64,000 nt of DNA, from the NCBI RefSeq assembly GCF_900114095.1, contig NZ_FORV01000008.1, positions 124,001 to 188,000 of the forward strand, in the 5' to 3' direction. Both the position numbers and the translations under genes were made by a program. Source of the DNA: Sphingomonas sp. NFR04. Lineage in GTDB: Bacteria; Pseudomonadota; Alphaproteobacteria; Sphingomonadales; Sphingomonadaceae. Shown here piece by piece: positions 8,512 through 17,945 of the stretch (the stretch's first letter is position 1; each line of letters begins with the position of its first letter). The notes under the pieces were generated by a model. The model made no database searches. It was not told where the DNA came from and saw only the letters and a list, made by a program, of their open reading frames with translations.

Positions 8512-9921
8512 TTACGCCTCGACCGGAAGCCGCGTCTCCGTCTCCATCGGCACGCTCCTGAGCTCGTCGGTGAACTTCTTGAGCCACCACATCACGTCCT
8601 GTTCGTCGACGCCCGCCTTCAGCGCCTGCCAGCGCTCGATCCGCTCTTCGAGCGACATGTTGAGCGCCTGGCAGATCGCGTCGGAGACTTCCTCGGCGCT
8701 ATAGGGATTGACCAGCAGCGCCTGCTCCATCTGGATCGCTGCGCCGGCGAACTTGGAGAGGATCAGCACGCCGGGATCCTCGGGATCCTGCGCCGCGACA
8801 TATTCCTTGGCCACCAGGTTCATCCCGTCGCGCAGGGGCGTGACGAGGCCGATCTTGGCGGCGCGGTAGACGCCGGCGAGCACATCGCGCGGATAGCCCT
8901 GGTTGACGTAGCGCAGCGGCACCCAGTCAAGATCGGCATGCGCGCCGTTGATCTTGCCCGACAGGCCTTCCAGCGTGTTGCGGATGCGCTGATAGGTCTC
9001 CACCGTCGCCCGCGACGGCGGCGCGATCTGGAGCAGATACACTTCCTTGCGCTGCTCGGGGTAGGTGGTGAGGAAGCGCTCATAGCCGAGGAACCGCTCC
9101 TCCAGCCCCTTGGAATAATCGAGCCGATCGACGCCGACGATCAGCGAACGACCGACCGAACTGGTGCGCATCTGCTGATAGGTCTCGCGCGCGGAATCGC
9201 TTTCGGCCAGCGCCGCGAATTCCTTGGCGTCGATGCCGATCGGGCAGGCGACCAGCTTCACGCTCTTCAGGCCGATGCGCAGCACGCCGTCGGGCTGCAC
9301 CACCGCTTCCATCTCGGCGCGGGCGAAGTCGATGAAGCTCTCCATCCACTCCTGGGTGTGGAAGCCGATCACGTCATAGGCGAACAGCGTCTCGATCAGC
9401 TCATGCGCCTTGGGCAGGCTGGAGAGCAGGCGACGCGGCGGCCAGGGGATGTGGAGGAAGAAGCCGATGCGGTTCTTGCAGCCCCGCCGGCGCAGCTCCT
9501 GGCCGAGCGGGAACATGTGATAATCCTGCACCCACACCACATCGTCCGGCTCGATCAGCGGGCGCACGGTTTCGGCGAAGCGCTCGTTGACGCGCTGATA
9601 GCCGCCGGCGAAGCCGCGCTCATATTCGGCCAGGTCGATCCGGTAGTGGAACAGCGGCCACAAGGTTCGGTTCGCATAGCCGTTATAATATTCGTCGATG
9701 TCCTGCTCTTCGAGGTCGACCGTCGCGGTGGTCACGCCCTCGCTGCGCTGCATGCTGATCTGGCCGGTGAACTGGTCGGTCTGCTCGCCGGACCAGCCGA
9801 ACCAGATGCCGCCATTCTCGCGCAGCGCTGCGGCCAGCGCGACGGCGAGCCCGCCCTGGGCGCCGGAGTTGGAGCCGTTGGGTGCGGTAACGCGGTTTGA
9901 GATGACGATAAGGCGGCTCAA
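8512..9921 (-). CDS. otsA: Trehalose-6-phosphate synthase
   Basis: A GT20 enzyme of 469 residues that joins UDP-glucose (or another NDP-glucose) to glucose-6-phosphate. It starts at a TTG (9921-9919) that overlaps the TGA of the upstream GH15 gene as TTGA, with a GGAG site ten bases before it. The first residues are the typical SRLIVISNRV strand, followed by a glycine-rich GAQGGLA loop. VWVQDYH, HIPWPP and the RLDYSKG donor-site motif follow, with the DGMNLVAKEY signature in the C-terminal half. It is the last gene of the otsB-GH15-otsA operon. Confidence 0.95.
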   Translation of the reverse strand: MSRLIVISNRVTAPNGSNSGAQGGLAVALAAALRENGGIWFGWSGEQTDQFTGQISMQRSEGVTTATVDLEEQDIDEYYNGYANRTLWPLFHYRIDLAEYERGFAGGYQRVNERFAETVRPLIEPDDVVWVQDYHMFPLGQELRRRGCKNRIGFFLHIPWPPRRLLSSLPKAHELIETLFAYDVIGFHTQEWMESFIDFARAEMEAVVQPDGVLRIGLKSVKLVACPIGIDAKEFAALAESDSARETYQQMRTSSVGRSLIVGVDRLDYSKGLEERFLGYERFLTTYPEQRKEVYLLQIAPPSRATVETYQRIRNTLEGLSGKINGAHADLDWVPLRYVNQGYPRDVLAGVYRAAKIGLVTPLRDGMNLVAKEYVAAQDPEDPGVLILSKFAGAAIQMEQALLVNPYSAEEVSDAICQALNMSLEERIERWQALKAGVDEQDVMWWLKKFTDELRSVPMETETRLPVEA

Positions 9922-11711
9922 CGGATCGAACTCCAGGGCTTGCTCAGCAGGACGGCGCAGTTGATCATGCCGACCAGCGAGTAGGTCTGGGGATAATTGC
10001 CCCACAATTCCCCGCTGACGGGGTCGATATCCTCGGAGAGCAGGCCGGCGGCGGTTCGCCTGCCCAGCATCTCCTCGAACAAGGCGCGCGCCTCATCGGT
10101 ACGGCCGGTGATGTGCAGCGCTTCGATCAACCAGAACGTACAGAAGTTGAACGCGGTTTCGGGCAGGCCGAAATCATCCTCGGTATCGTAGCGCAGCATG
10201 GTCGAGCCGCGGCGGAGGCCCGCTTCCACCGCCTTCAGCGTGCTGACGAACCGCGGATCGTCTGGCGTCAGGAAGCGCATTTCCAGCAGCTGGAGCAGGC
10301 TGGCGTCGAGATCGTCGCCCGAGAAGGTGGCGGAGAAGCGGTCCGTCTCCTCGCGCCACGCCTTGTCGAAGATCGTCGTGCGGATCGTGTCGGCGCGGTG
10401 CTGCCAGAAGTCGCGGCGCTCGGGCAGGTTCAGCACATGCGCGGCGTTGGCGAGCCGGTCGCAGGCCGCCCAGCACATCGCCACCGAGTAGGTGTGGACG
10501 CTCTGGCGGGTGCGCAGCTCCCAAAGGCCTGCATCGGGGGAGTCGTGATACTGCCAGGCGCGCTCGCCGACGCGCTCCAGCGATTCGAAGTCCTCGACGC
10601 TGGCGATGCGATACAGCCGCTGGTCGAAGAACGCCTGCACGTTGGACAGGACGATCTGGCCATAGGCGTCGTGCTGGACCTGCTCATAGGCCTGGTTGCC
10701 GACGCGCACCGGCCCCATCCCGCGATAGCCGGCGAGGTCGGGTGCCTCGCGCTCCACCAGCGTCGGTTCGCCGAGCACGCCGTAGAGCGGCTGGATATGG
10801 CCGCCGCGCGGCTCGGCGCGGGCATCATCGACGATGTTGCGCAAGTATCCGAGATAGGTCTCCAGCACGTCGAGCGCGCCCAGCCGGTTGAGCGCCTGCA
10901 CCGTGTAATAGGCGTCACGGATCCAGCAGTAGCGATAGTCCCAGTTGCGCTGCGAGCCGGCATGTTCGGGGATCGAGGTGGTCAGCGCCGCGACGATCGC
11001 GCCGGTTTCCTCGTGCTGGCAGAGCTTGAGGGTAATCGCGGAGCGGATCACCACCTCCTGCCATTCCAGCGGGATGGCGAGGCCGCGCACCCAATGCTGC
11101 CACTCGGCGATGGTGTTGAGCAGCATGTCGTCGACCGTCTCGGCGACGTCGCCGCTGAAGCTCTCGTCCGGGCCGAGGAAAAAGTGCAGCGGCTTCTCGA
11201 TGCGAAACACCCGCTCTTCCTCCACCATGCCGACCGGCGCGGTGGTGGTGAGACGCAGCGTCATGGGCTCGACCAGATAGCGCAGGTGGTTGGAGCCGCC
11301 GATGCGGGTCTTGCAGCTCTTGCCCCAGCCGCAGGTGGGGCGCAGCTTCACCCGGATGCGCGGGCTGCCCGCCACCGGCTTGACGATGCGGGCGAAGGAC
11401 ACCGGGCGATAGACGCGGCCAAGGCGCGCGAAGCGGGGGCAGAAATCGGTGACGTCGATGGCGTTGCCCGCCGCATCGGTGTGGCGGCTGACCAGGATCG
11501 GCGTGTTGCGCAGATAATGCTGCTCGACCGAGACCACGCCTTCCAGCGCAATGTCCCAATAGCCCGCGTCCGGTTCCTCGCCGCCGACGAGCGCGGAGAA
11601 GAGCGGATCGCCGTCGACGCGGGGCACGCAGCCCCAGACGAAGCGGCCGGCGCGGTCGATCAGCGCGCTGACCTGGCAATTGCCGATCGGCCAGAGGTCG
11701 AGCGTGGTCAT
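9918..11711 (-). CDS. GH15 glycoside hydrolase (glucoamylase/trehalase-like)
   Basis: A 597-residue cytosolic protein without a signal peptide. The N-terminal beta-sandwich (MTTLDLWPIGN...) and the C-terminal (alpha/alpha)6 barrel match bacterial GH15. NWDYRYCWIRD (256-266) and LLSEDIDP near residue 560 contain the acidic residues expected at the catalytic site. It is sandwiched between otsB and otsA with 4-bp overlaps at both ends, so it is made together with the trehalose synthesis enzymes. Some bacterial GH15 members are trehalases and others act on alpha-1,4-glucans; the context fits a trehalose or maltooligosaccharide substrate, but the sequence alone does not decide. Confidence 0.92.
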   Translation of the reverse strand: MTTLDLWPIGNCQVSALIDRAGRFVWGCVPRVDGDPLFSALVGGEEPDAGYWDIALEGVVSVEQHYLRNTPILVSRHTDAAGNAIDVTDFCPRFARLGRVYRPVSFARIVKPVAGSPRIRVKLRPTCGWGKSCKTRIGGSNHLRYLVEPMTLRLTTTAPVGMVEEERVFRIEKPLHFFLGPDESFSGDVAETVDDMLLNTIAEWQHWVRGLAIPLEWQEVVIRSAITLKLCQHEETGAIVAALTTSIPEHAGSQRNWDYRYCWIRDAYYTVQALNRLGALDVLETYLGYLRNIVDDARAEPRGGHIQPLYGVLGEPTLVEREAPDLAGYRGMGPVRVGNQAYEQVQHDAYGQIVLSNVQAFFDQRLYRIASVEDFESLERVGERAWQYHDSPDAGLWELRTRQSVHTYSVAMCWAACDRLANAAHVLNLPERRDFWQHRADTIRTTIFDKAWREETDRFSATFSGDDLDASLLQLLEMRFLTPDDPRFVSTLKAVEAGLRRGSTMLRYDTEDDFGLPETAFNFCTFWLIEALHITGRTDEARALFEEMLGRRTAAGLLSEDIDPVSGELWGNYPQTYSLVGMINCAVLLSKPWSSIR

Positions 11712-12466
11712 GCATGGACTCCGGTTGCAGCGGCCAGCCAGGCGAGCACGCCCGACACGTCATCGAGGCGGTAGCGTGCGTCGGTGGGGCGGGGGTCGCC
11801 GACCAGCACGCCCGCGCCGCCGAGCAAGGCGACGGCGGAGAAGCCGGGCTCGTCGGTCACGTCGTCGCCGAGGAATACGGGGCGGCCCGCGGCGAAGCGC
11901 GGATCGGCCATCAGGGTGCGGATCGCGCTGCCCTTGTCGCCGCCCGTGGTGCGCACCTCGACCATCATCTTGCCGTGCTGGAGATAGAGGTCGTGTTCGG
12001 CGGCGAGCCGTTCGCCCAGCGCCATGGCTTCGGCTTCGAGCGCGGGGTTCAGCCGGTAGTGCACGGCGGCGCCCAGCGGCTTGTCTTCGAGGATCGCGCC
12101 GTCCTTAGCCTCGGTGAAGGCGCGCATCGCGTCCAGCGCCGCGACCAGCCCGGCGGGGCGCTCGGCCTGTTCGCGGCGGCCGTCGGACCAGTGGAATTCC
12201 ATGCCGTGGCTGCCCACCACGGAGGGGGCATACTCGCCGAACAGCGCCGTCAGGTCCCCGGCGGGTCGGCCGCTGACCAGTGCCAGCCTGCCGTCGAGCT
12301 TTTCCTCCAGCGCGCGGATCAGGTCGACCAGCAAGGGCGCGACCACCACGCCGTCGGGGCGGTCGGCGAGTTCGACCAGGGTCCCGTCGAAATCGAGGAA
12401 CAGGCTGGCAGTATCAAGTAGATCCGCGGGCGGCGGCATCAGCAGAACAGGGTCCCGGTCGGGCAT
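11708..12466 (-). CDS. otsB: Trehalose-6-phosphate phosphatase
   Basis: A HAD-superfamily phosphatase of 252 residues that removes phosphate from trehalose-6-phosphate. Motif I DFDGT is at 25-29, SGRP is motif II, and LGDDVTDE is motif IV near the C-terminus. The ATG at 12466 has a strong AGGAG site six bases upstream; an in-frame ATG four codons further up is less likely. Its stop overlaps the GH15 start as ATGA. First gene of the three-gene operon. Confidence 0.94.
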   Translation of the reverse strand: MPDRDPVLLMPPPADLLDTASLFLDFDGTLVELADRPDGVVVAPLLVDLIRALEEKLDGRLALVSGRPAGDLTALFGEYAPSVVGSHGMEFHWSDGRREQAERPAGLVAALDAMRAFTEAKDGAILEDKPLGAAVHYRLNPALEAEAMALGERLAAEHDLYLQHGKMMVEVRTTGGDKGSAIRTLMADPRFAAGRPVFLGDDVTDEPGFSAVALLGGAGVLVGDPRPTDARYRLDDVSGVLAWLAAATGVHA

Positions 12467-12513
12467 GCAACTCCTCATCGGGGCGCCAAAGATGGGCGCC
12501 CGCCACAGGATCG

Positions 12514-13866
12514 TTACGCGCGCGGGACCGATCCGTTCCCCCGATCGTCGGATTCATGCTGCACCTGCGTAGGTTCGGGCATGCGGCCGAAGCGCAGCGA
12601 CAGGCCGTGATACAGGCGTTCCTTGGAGACGATCTGTGCGGTGAAGTCGGCGATCAGCGCGGCGGCGAGCAGCGGCAGCATCAGCCCACGGCTGGCGGTG
12701 GTCTCGGCGATGATGATCACCGCGGTCAGCGGCGCGCGGACGACGCCGGTGAAATAGGCGACCATGCCGAGCAGCACGATCGTCCCGCCCGGGGCGGTGG
12801 GAAACATCGGTCGTACGAGGTCGCCGACGCCGGCGCCGACGGAGAGCGACGGCGCGAAGATGCCGCCGGGGATGCCGGCGATGGCGGTGGCGAGCGTCGT
12901 CGCGAACTTGGCGGGGGCGTACCACCAGGGGATCGCGCCGTTGGTGATCGCGCTGCGGGCCGCGTCATAGCCGGTGCCCCAGGTGAGCCCCGCCGTCACG
13001 CCGAGGATGGCAACCACGAGCCCGCAGGCGGCGGCGAAGATGAGCTTGTGGCGGCGCACCGCGACCAGCGGCCGCCAGTCCGATCCACCCGCGGCCAACA
13101 TCAGGCGGGAGAACAGGCCCCCGGCAAGGCCGCCGACCACCCCCGCAACGGGGGCGGCGAGCACCGCTTGGGTGAGCGGCAGCGTGCTGCGCATCGCACC
13201 GAAATAGACATAGTCGCCGGCGATGCCGAGGCTGGTCATGCCGGCGATCAGCACGGCGGCCATCACCAGCACCGCCATGCGCTGCTCATAGGCGGCGGCA
13301 AGTTCCTCGATTGCGAAGGCGACCCCGGCCAGCGGCGTGTTGAACGCCGCCGCGACACCCGCCGCGCCGCCGGCGATGAACACCGAGGCGCGGATCGGCA
13401 CGCGGGCGAGCCGGTGGGCATAGCCCATGATCGAGGCGGCGACCTGCACGGTGGGACCCTCGCGCCCGGTCGAGGCGCCGACCAGCACCGCGCCGATGGT
13501 GAGGATCAGCTTGAGTACGACCGTCTTGGCCGAGGTGAGGCTGGTCATCGCGTCGTCGGGATCGCGGGTGGCGGCCATCACCTGGGGGATGCCCGATCCC
13601 GTCGCGTCGGGGGCGAAGCGCCGGGTCGCCCAGGCGAAGAACGCGAAGCCGGCGGGGGTGAGGAGCAGGGGCAGCCACCACCAGGTCCGCTCCAGCGTGG
13701 TGAAGCGGCGCGCGGCCCAGTCGGCGGCTTCGGCAAAGGCGAAGGCGACGAGACCGATGACGATCGCACCGCCGAGGAACGCGACGCGGCGGCGCCAAGT
13801 CTGGGCGGTAGGCCCATGCCGGCGCACGATCGCGCGGACGCGGCGGGTGGTCCGGTGGTGGTCCAT
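12514..13866 (-). CDS. ClC-family chloride channel/transporter
   Basis: A 450-residue inner-membrane protein with about ten or more hydrophobic helices. The three ClC selectivity motifs are present: GSGIPQ (90-95), GREGPTVQ (134-141, containing the gating glutamate) and GGIFAPS (about 333-339). It lacks the C-terminal CBS domains of eukaryotic types. It may be a Cl-/H+ exchanger or a channel; I could not assign the second proton-pathway glutamate. It ends 47 bp upstream of otsB on the same strand and could be co-transcribed with the trehalose operon. Confidence 0.9.
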   Translation of the reverse strand: MDHHRTTRRVRAIVRRHGPTAQTWRRRVAFLGGAIVIGLVAFAFAEAADWAARRFTTLERTWWWLPLLLTPAGFAFFAWATRRFAPDATGSGIPQVMAATRDPDDAMTSLTSAKTVVLKLILTIGAVLVGASTGREGPTVQVAASIMGYAHRLARVPIRASVFIAGGAAGVAAAFNTPLAGVAFAIEELAAAYEQRMAVLVMAAVLIAGMTSLGIAGDYVYFGAMRSTLPLTQAVLAAPVAGVVGGLAGGLFSRLMLAAGGSDWRPLVAVRRHKLIFAAACGLVVAILGVTAGLTWGTGYDAARSAITNGAIPWWYAPAKFATTLATAIAGIPGGIFAPSLSVGAGVGDLVRPMFPTAPGGTIVLLGMVAYFTGVVRAPLTAVIIIAETTASRGLMLPLLAAALIADFTAQIVSKERLYHGLSLRFGRMPEPTQVQHESDDRGNGSVPRA

Positions 13867-13997
13867 CTACTCCCTCAGCCTGCCCCCCGGCGCGGGTGCT
13901 GTAGCGGGGGAGGGGGCGGAGCGCCACCCCAAGATCCCGGCGGCATGATGCTGGAGTTCGGTGGCCGTAAGTCGATCTCAGCTCTCGCCAAACGATC

Positions 13998-14092
13998 GCC
14001 ATCCCCGAGAAGGCGGGGATCCATTCGCCTGCGCGCTGGGGGAAGGAACCGCAGCATCAGCGCCAATGGATCCCCGCTTTCGCGGGGATGAC
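13998..14092. repeat. ~95-bp double-hairpin repeat (class I), copy 2
   Basis: The left hairpin reads GCCATCCCCGAGAAGGCGGG, continuing into GATCCA, and the right reads TGGATCCCCGC-TTTC-GCGGGGATGAC. The internal part GGAACCGCAGCATCAGCGCC is shared with copies 3 and 4. It lies between the paoC stop and the ClC gene, both minus strand. Confidence 0.88.
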
Positions 14093-14142
14093 CAGGTCCT
14101 TTGATCAACGCACCTCCCCTTACGGGATAGGATCGATGCGCC

Positions 14143-16350
14143 TCACACGAACGCCGGCATCCCCGGCAGCAGCTTGTCCAGCGTCACCGGATAATCCCGC
14201 ACCCGCACCCCGCAGGCATTGTGGATCGCATTCGCCACCGCCGCGCCGACGCCGCACAGGCCGAGCTCGCCGACGCCCTTCGCCTTCATCGGCGATGTCG
14301 TGGGATCGGTCTCGTCGAGGAAGATCACCTCCTGGTGCGGGATGTCGGCATGGACCGGCACTTCGTAGCTGGCGAGGTCGTGGTTGACGAAGTAGCCGAA
14401 GCGCTTGTCGACTGCGAGTTCCTCCATCAGCGCCGATCCGACACCCATCGTCATCGCCCCGATCACCTGGCTTCGCGCCGACTTCGGGTTGAGGATCCGC
14501 CCAGCCGCGCAGACTGCCAGCATCCGCCGCACCCGCACTTCGGCAGTCGCGGCATCCACCGCGACTTCCACGAAATGCGCGCCGAAGGTCGATTGCTGGA
14601 CCTTCTTGGCAAGGTCGCCATAGTCCATGAAGTCCTCGGCGACGATTTCACCGCCCTTGGCCGCGTCGGCCAGTGCCACGCTGCGGTTGCCCGCACGCAC
14701 CTTGCCGTCCTCGAACACGACGTCGGCCGAGTTGAAGCCCAGTGCCGCGGTCACCTTGTCGCGCAGCATCGAACAGGCGGCGTAGACGCCCGCGGTCGAG
14801 CTGTTGGCGCCCCATTGGCCGCCCGAGCCGGAAGATGCCGGGAAGCTGGAATCACCCAGCCGCACCACCACCGTATCCAGCGGCACGCCCATCATTTCCG
14901 CCGCGGTCTGGGCGATGATGGTGTAGGTGCCGGTGCCGATGTCGGTCATGTCGGTCTCGACCGTGACGACGCCCTTGCCGTCCAGCCGCACGCGCGCGCC
15001 CGACTTGCCGTTGATGTTGTTGCGGAATGCGGCAGCCATGCCCATGCCGATCAGCCAGCGACCCTCGCGGGTGGCACCCGGCGTCTTGGCGCGTTTGGCC
15101 CAGCCGAACTTTTCCGCGCCGATCTGCATGCACTGGATCAGCTGGCGCTGCGAGAAGGGACGGTTGGCGGCCTCGGGATCGACCTGGGTATCGTTGAGCG
15201 CGCGGAACGCGACCGGGTCCATCCCCAGCTTCTCCGCCATCTCGTCCATCGCGATTTCGAGCGCCATCAAGCCCGGTGCCTCGCCCGGCGCGCGCATCGC
15301 ATTGCCTTCGGGCAGGTCGAGCACCGCGAGCCGCATCGAGGTCAGCCGGTTCTCGCCCGCGTAGAGCAGGCGGGTCTGGCTCACCGCCGTCTCCGGGCCG
15401 CCGCCGGGCAGGTCGCCCGACCAGCTCTCATGGCCGATCGCGGTGATCTTGCCGTCCTTGGTGGTGCCAATGCGGATCCGCTGGATCGTTGCCGGGCGAT
15501 GCGTCGTGTTGTTGGCGATCAGCGGGCGTTGGAGCGACACCTTGACCGGCCTTCCCGCCGCCCTGGCGCCGAGCGCCGCGAGGATCGCATCGGTGCGGAC
15601 GAACAGCTTGCCGCCGAACCCACCGCCGACGAAGGGCGACATCAGCCGCACTTTCTCCTTCGGGAGACCCAGCGTGCGCGCGACATCGCCCTTGCCCCAG
15701 TTGATCATCTGGTTGGAGGTCCAGAGCAGCAGCTGGTCGCCTTCCCATTTGGCGGTGGAGGCGTGCGGCTCCATCATCGCGTGGGAATGATCGGGCGTCG
15801 TGTAGCGTGCGTCGAGCTGGACGGGGGCACTGGCGAAGGCGCCATCGAAATTGCCGACCTTGCTCTCGGCCGGGCCGCCAAAGCCTTCCTTGGGCAGCGT
15901 GGCGCTCGCCATTTCCGCCTTGAGATCGAACCGGCCCTTGCCGCGCGCATAGTCGACGCGGATCAGCGACGAGGCGGCGCGCGCCTGCTCGAAGGTCTCG
16001 GCGACCACCAGCGCGATCGCCTGATGATAATGCTCGATCTCGGGCCCGCCGAGCAGGTTGGCGGTGTTGAAATTGCCCTTGGTCAGCTTGCCGGCATTCT
16101 CGGCGGTGACGATCGCGAGCACGCCCGGCGCGGCCTTGGCGGCGCTGAGGTCCATGCCGGTGATCCGCCCCTTGGCGATCGCCGAGCCCAGCACATAGCC
16201 GTATGCGGCACCCGGCGCGACATCGTGCCGCTCATAGGCATAGGGCGCGCGGCCGGTGGTCTTGAGCGGACCGTCGATCCGGTCGGTGGCCTTGCCGACC
16301 ACCTTGAGGCGATCGATCGGGTTGGTCGTGGCGGGGGTATCGAACTTCAT
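14143..16350 (-). CDS. paoC: Molybdenum-cofactor subunit of a periplasmic aldehyde oxidoreductase (PaoC-like)
   Basis: The 735-residue large subunit of a xanthine-oxidase-family enzyme that binds the molybdenum-cytosine-dinucleotide cofactor. The N-terminal domain is followed by molybdopterin-binding motifs (GGGFGGK near 245, the AMRAPGEAPG loop). The C-terminal GVGELGL contains the catalytic glutamate. It follows the FAD subunit after 3 bp. PaoABC oxidises aldehydes, including aromatic ones, in the periplasm. The maturation factor PaoD/XdhC was not seen in the window. The substrate is unknown. Confidence 0.9.
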   Translation of the reverse strand: MKFDTPATTNPIDRLKVVGKATDRIDGPLKTTGRAPYAYERHDVAPGAAYGYVLGSAIAKGRITGMDLSAAKAAPGVLAIVTAENAGKLTKGNFNTANLLGGPEIEHYHQAIALVVAETFEQARAASSLIRVDYARGKGRFDLKAEMASATLPKEGFGGPAESKVGNFDGAFASAPVQLDARYTTPDHSHAMMEPHASTAKWEGDQLLLWTSNQMINWGKGDVARTLGLPKEKVRLMSPFVGGGFGGKLFVRTDAILAALGARAAGRPVKVSLQRPLIANNTTHRPATIQRIRIGTTKDGKITAIGHESWSGDLPGGGPETAVSQTRLLYAGENRLTSMRLAVLDLPEGNAMRAPGEAPGLMALEIAMDEMAEKLGMDPVAFRALNDTQVDPEAANRPFSQRQLIQCMQIGAEKFGWAKRAKTPGATREGRWLIGMGMAAAFRNNINGKSGARVRLDGKGVVTVETDMTDIGTGTYTIIAQTAAEMMGVPLDTVVVRLGDSSFPASSGSGGQWGANSSTAGVYAACSMLRDKVTAALGFNSADVVFEDGKVRAGNRSVALADAAKGGEIVAEDFMDYGDLAKKVQQSTFGAHFVEVAVDAATAEVRVRRMLAVCAAGRILNPKSARSQVIGAMTMGVGSALMEELAVDKRFGYFVNHDLASYEVPVHADIPHQEVIFLDETDPTTSPMKAKGVGELGLCGVGAAVANAIHNACGVRVRDYPVTLDKLLPGMPAFV

Positions 16351-16353
16351 GGC

Positions 16354-17304
16354 TCAGCCCCTTGCTTCGCTCAGCACCGCGGCGAGCGTGCGCTCGGCCA
16401 GCGGGAGCTTGAAGGCATTGTCGTGCGTCGGCGTGGCGCCGGCGAAGGCGATCTTTGCAGTCGCGGCAGCCCCCTTGGGGAGCGCGGCCTCGGCGGCTTC
16501 CACGCGCCACGGCTTGTGTGCCATGCCGCCAAAGGCGACGCGGCCGGTGCCGTCCTTCTGCACCACCGCCGCCACCGAGACGAGCGCGAAGGCGTAGGAC
16601 GCGCGGTCGCGCACCTTGTGGTAGAAATGCTTGCCGCCGAGCGGCTTGGGCAGGGTGACCGCGGTGATCAGCTCGCCGTTCTGCAGCGTATTGTCGATAT
16701 GGGGCGTATCGCCGGGCAGGCGGTGGAAGTCGGCGATGGCGATCTTGCGCGTGCTGCCGTCGGGCTTCACCGTCTCCACGGTCGCGTCGAGCAGCCGCAT
16801 CGCGATCGCCATGTCGCCCGGATAGGTGGCGATGCAGGCCTTGCTGGTGCCGATCACCGCGAGCTGGCGGCTGAACCCGCCGATCGCCGCGCAGCCGCTG
16901 CCGGGCTTGCGCTTGTTGCAGGGCTGGTTGGGGTCGTAGAAATAGGGGCAGCGGGTGCGCTGGAGCAGGTTGCCCGCGGTGGTCGCCTTGTTACGCAGCT
17001 GGCCCGAGGCACCCGCGACGATCGCGCGGGTCAGCACCGCATAGTCGCGGCGGACGCGCTTGTCGGCAGCGAGATCGGTGTTGCGCACCAGCGCGCCGAT
17101 GCGCAGCCCGCCATCGCTCGTTTCCTCGATCCGGTCGAGCGCGAGCTTGTTGACGTCGATCAGATGCGCCGGCGTCTCGATCTCGAGCTTCATCAGGTCG
17201 AGCAGGTTGGTGCCGCCGGCGATGAACTTGGCGCCGGGGGTCTTGGCGGCGAGCGCGGCGGCGTCGGCCGGGCTGCTCGCGCGGGTATATTCGAAAGCCT
17301 TCAT
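16354..17304 (-). CDS. paoB: FAD-binding subunit of the aldehyde oxidoreductase (PaoB-like)
   Basis: A 316-residue FAD subunit. AGGTNLLDLMK near 30-40 and the GNLLQRTRCPYF region are typical of the CoxM/PaoB family. Three cysteines in the stretch from RCPYF to GSGCAA, with a fourth in a KACIATYPGD segment, match the extra [4Fe-4S] site of PaoB. Its ATG overlaps the stop of the [2Fe-2S] subunit as ATGA, giving translational coupling. It has no signal peptide and would be exported bound to the Tat-targeted small subunit. Confidence 0.92.
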   Translation of the reverse strand: MKAFEYTRASSPADAAALAAKTPGAKFIAGGTNLLDLMKLEIETPAHLIDVNKLALDRIEETSDGGLRIGALVRNTDLAADKRVRRDYAVLTRAIVAGASGQLRNKATTAGNLLQRTRCPYFYDPNQPCNKRKPGSGCAAIGGFSRQLAVIGTSKACIATYPGDMAIAMRLLDATVETVKPDGSTRKIAIADFHRLPGDTPHIDNTLQNGELITAVTLPKPLGGKHFYHKVRDRASYAFALVSVAAVVQKDGTGRVAFGGMAHKPWRVEAAEAALPKGAAATAKIAFAGATPTHDNAFKLPLAERTLAAVLSEARG

Positions 17305-17945
17305 GCCTGCCTCCGCCCCGCGGCTTCGCGGATCGCCTCGACGATGTTGGAATAGGCGCCGCAGCGGCAGATATTGCCGCTCATCCGCTCGCGGATCTCC
17401 ATCTCGGAGAAGGCGGGGCTGGCGGCGACGTCGGCGGCGACATGGCTGGGGATGCCCGCCTTGATCTCGTCGAGCACCGCCACCGCCGAGCAGATCTGCC
17501 CCGGCGTGCAATAGCCGCATTGATAGCCGTCATGCTTCACGAACGCCGCCTGCATCGGGTGCAGGTCCTCGGGGGTGCCCAGGCCTTCGATGGTGGTCAC
17601 GCTGTCACCGTCATGCATCACCGCCAGGCTGAGGCAGGAGTTGATGCGGCGGCCGTTGACCATCACCGTGCAGGCGCCGCACTGGCCATGGTCACAACCC
17701 TTCTTGGTGCCGGTGAGGTGGAGATGCTCTCGCAGCGCGTCGAGCAGCGTGGTGCGGGTGTCGACGGTCAGCTCCGTGGACTTGCCGTTGACCTTGAGCT
17801 GGACGGGCAAAGTGGGGGGCGACTCCATCGGCGCGACCGGTTCCTTGTTGCTGGCGCTGGCAGGAAATGCCGTCACGGCGGCGCAGGCCGCGCCGCTCGT
17901 CAGCAATCCCCGTCGCGATACGCCGATATCGCTTGGACTTTCCAT
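17301..17945 (-). CDS. paoA: [2Fe-2S] subunit with Tat signal, aldehyde oxidoreductase (PaoA-like)
   Basis: 214 residues from the ATG at 17945, which has an AGGGG site about eight bases upstream; an in-frame ATG at 17966 would add seven residues. The twin arginines (SRRGLL, 11-12) and following Ala-rich segment form a Tat signal peptide, so the complex folds in the cytoplasm and is exported whole. The plant-type ferredoxin cluster motif GCDHGQCGAC and the second cluster motif CGYCTPG show the two [2Fe-2S] sites. First gene of paoABC. Confidence 0.93.
   Translation of the reverse strand: MESPSDIGVSRRGLLTSGAACAAVTAFPASASNKEPVAPMESPPTLPVQLKVNGKSTELTVDTRTTLLDALREHLHLTGTKKGCDHGQCGACTVMVNGRRINSCLSLAVMHDGDSVTTIEGLGTPEDLHPMQAAFVKHDGYQCGYCTPGQICSAVAVLDEIKAGIPSHVAADVAASPAFSEMEIRERMSGNICRCGAYSNIVEAIREAAGRRQA

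Noticed and set aside
14221..17355. A 1044-codon plus-strand open frame across paoABC
   Set aside because: It runs opposite three clearly recognisable subunits; its sequence is low-complexity and lacks any start context.
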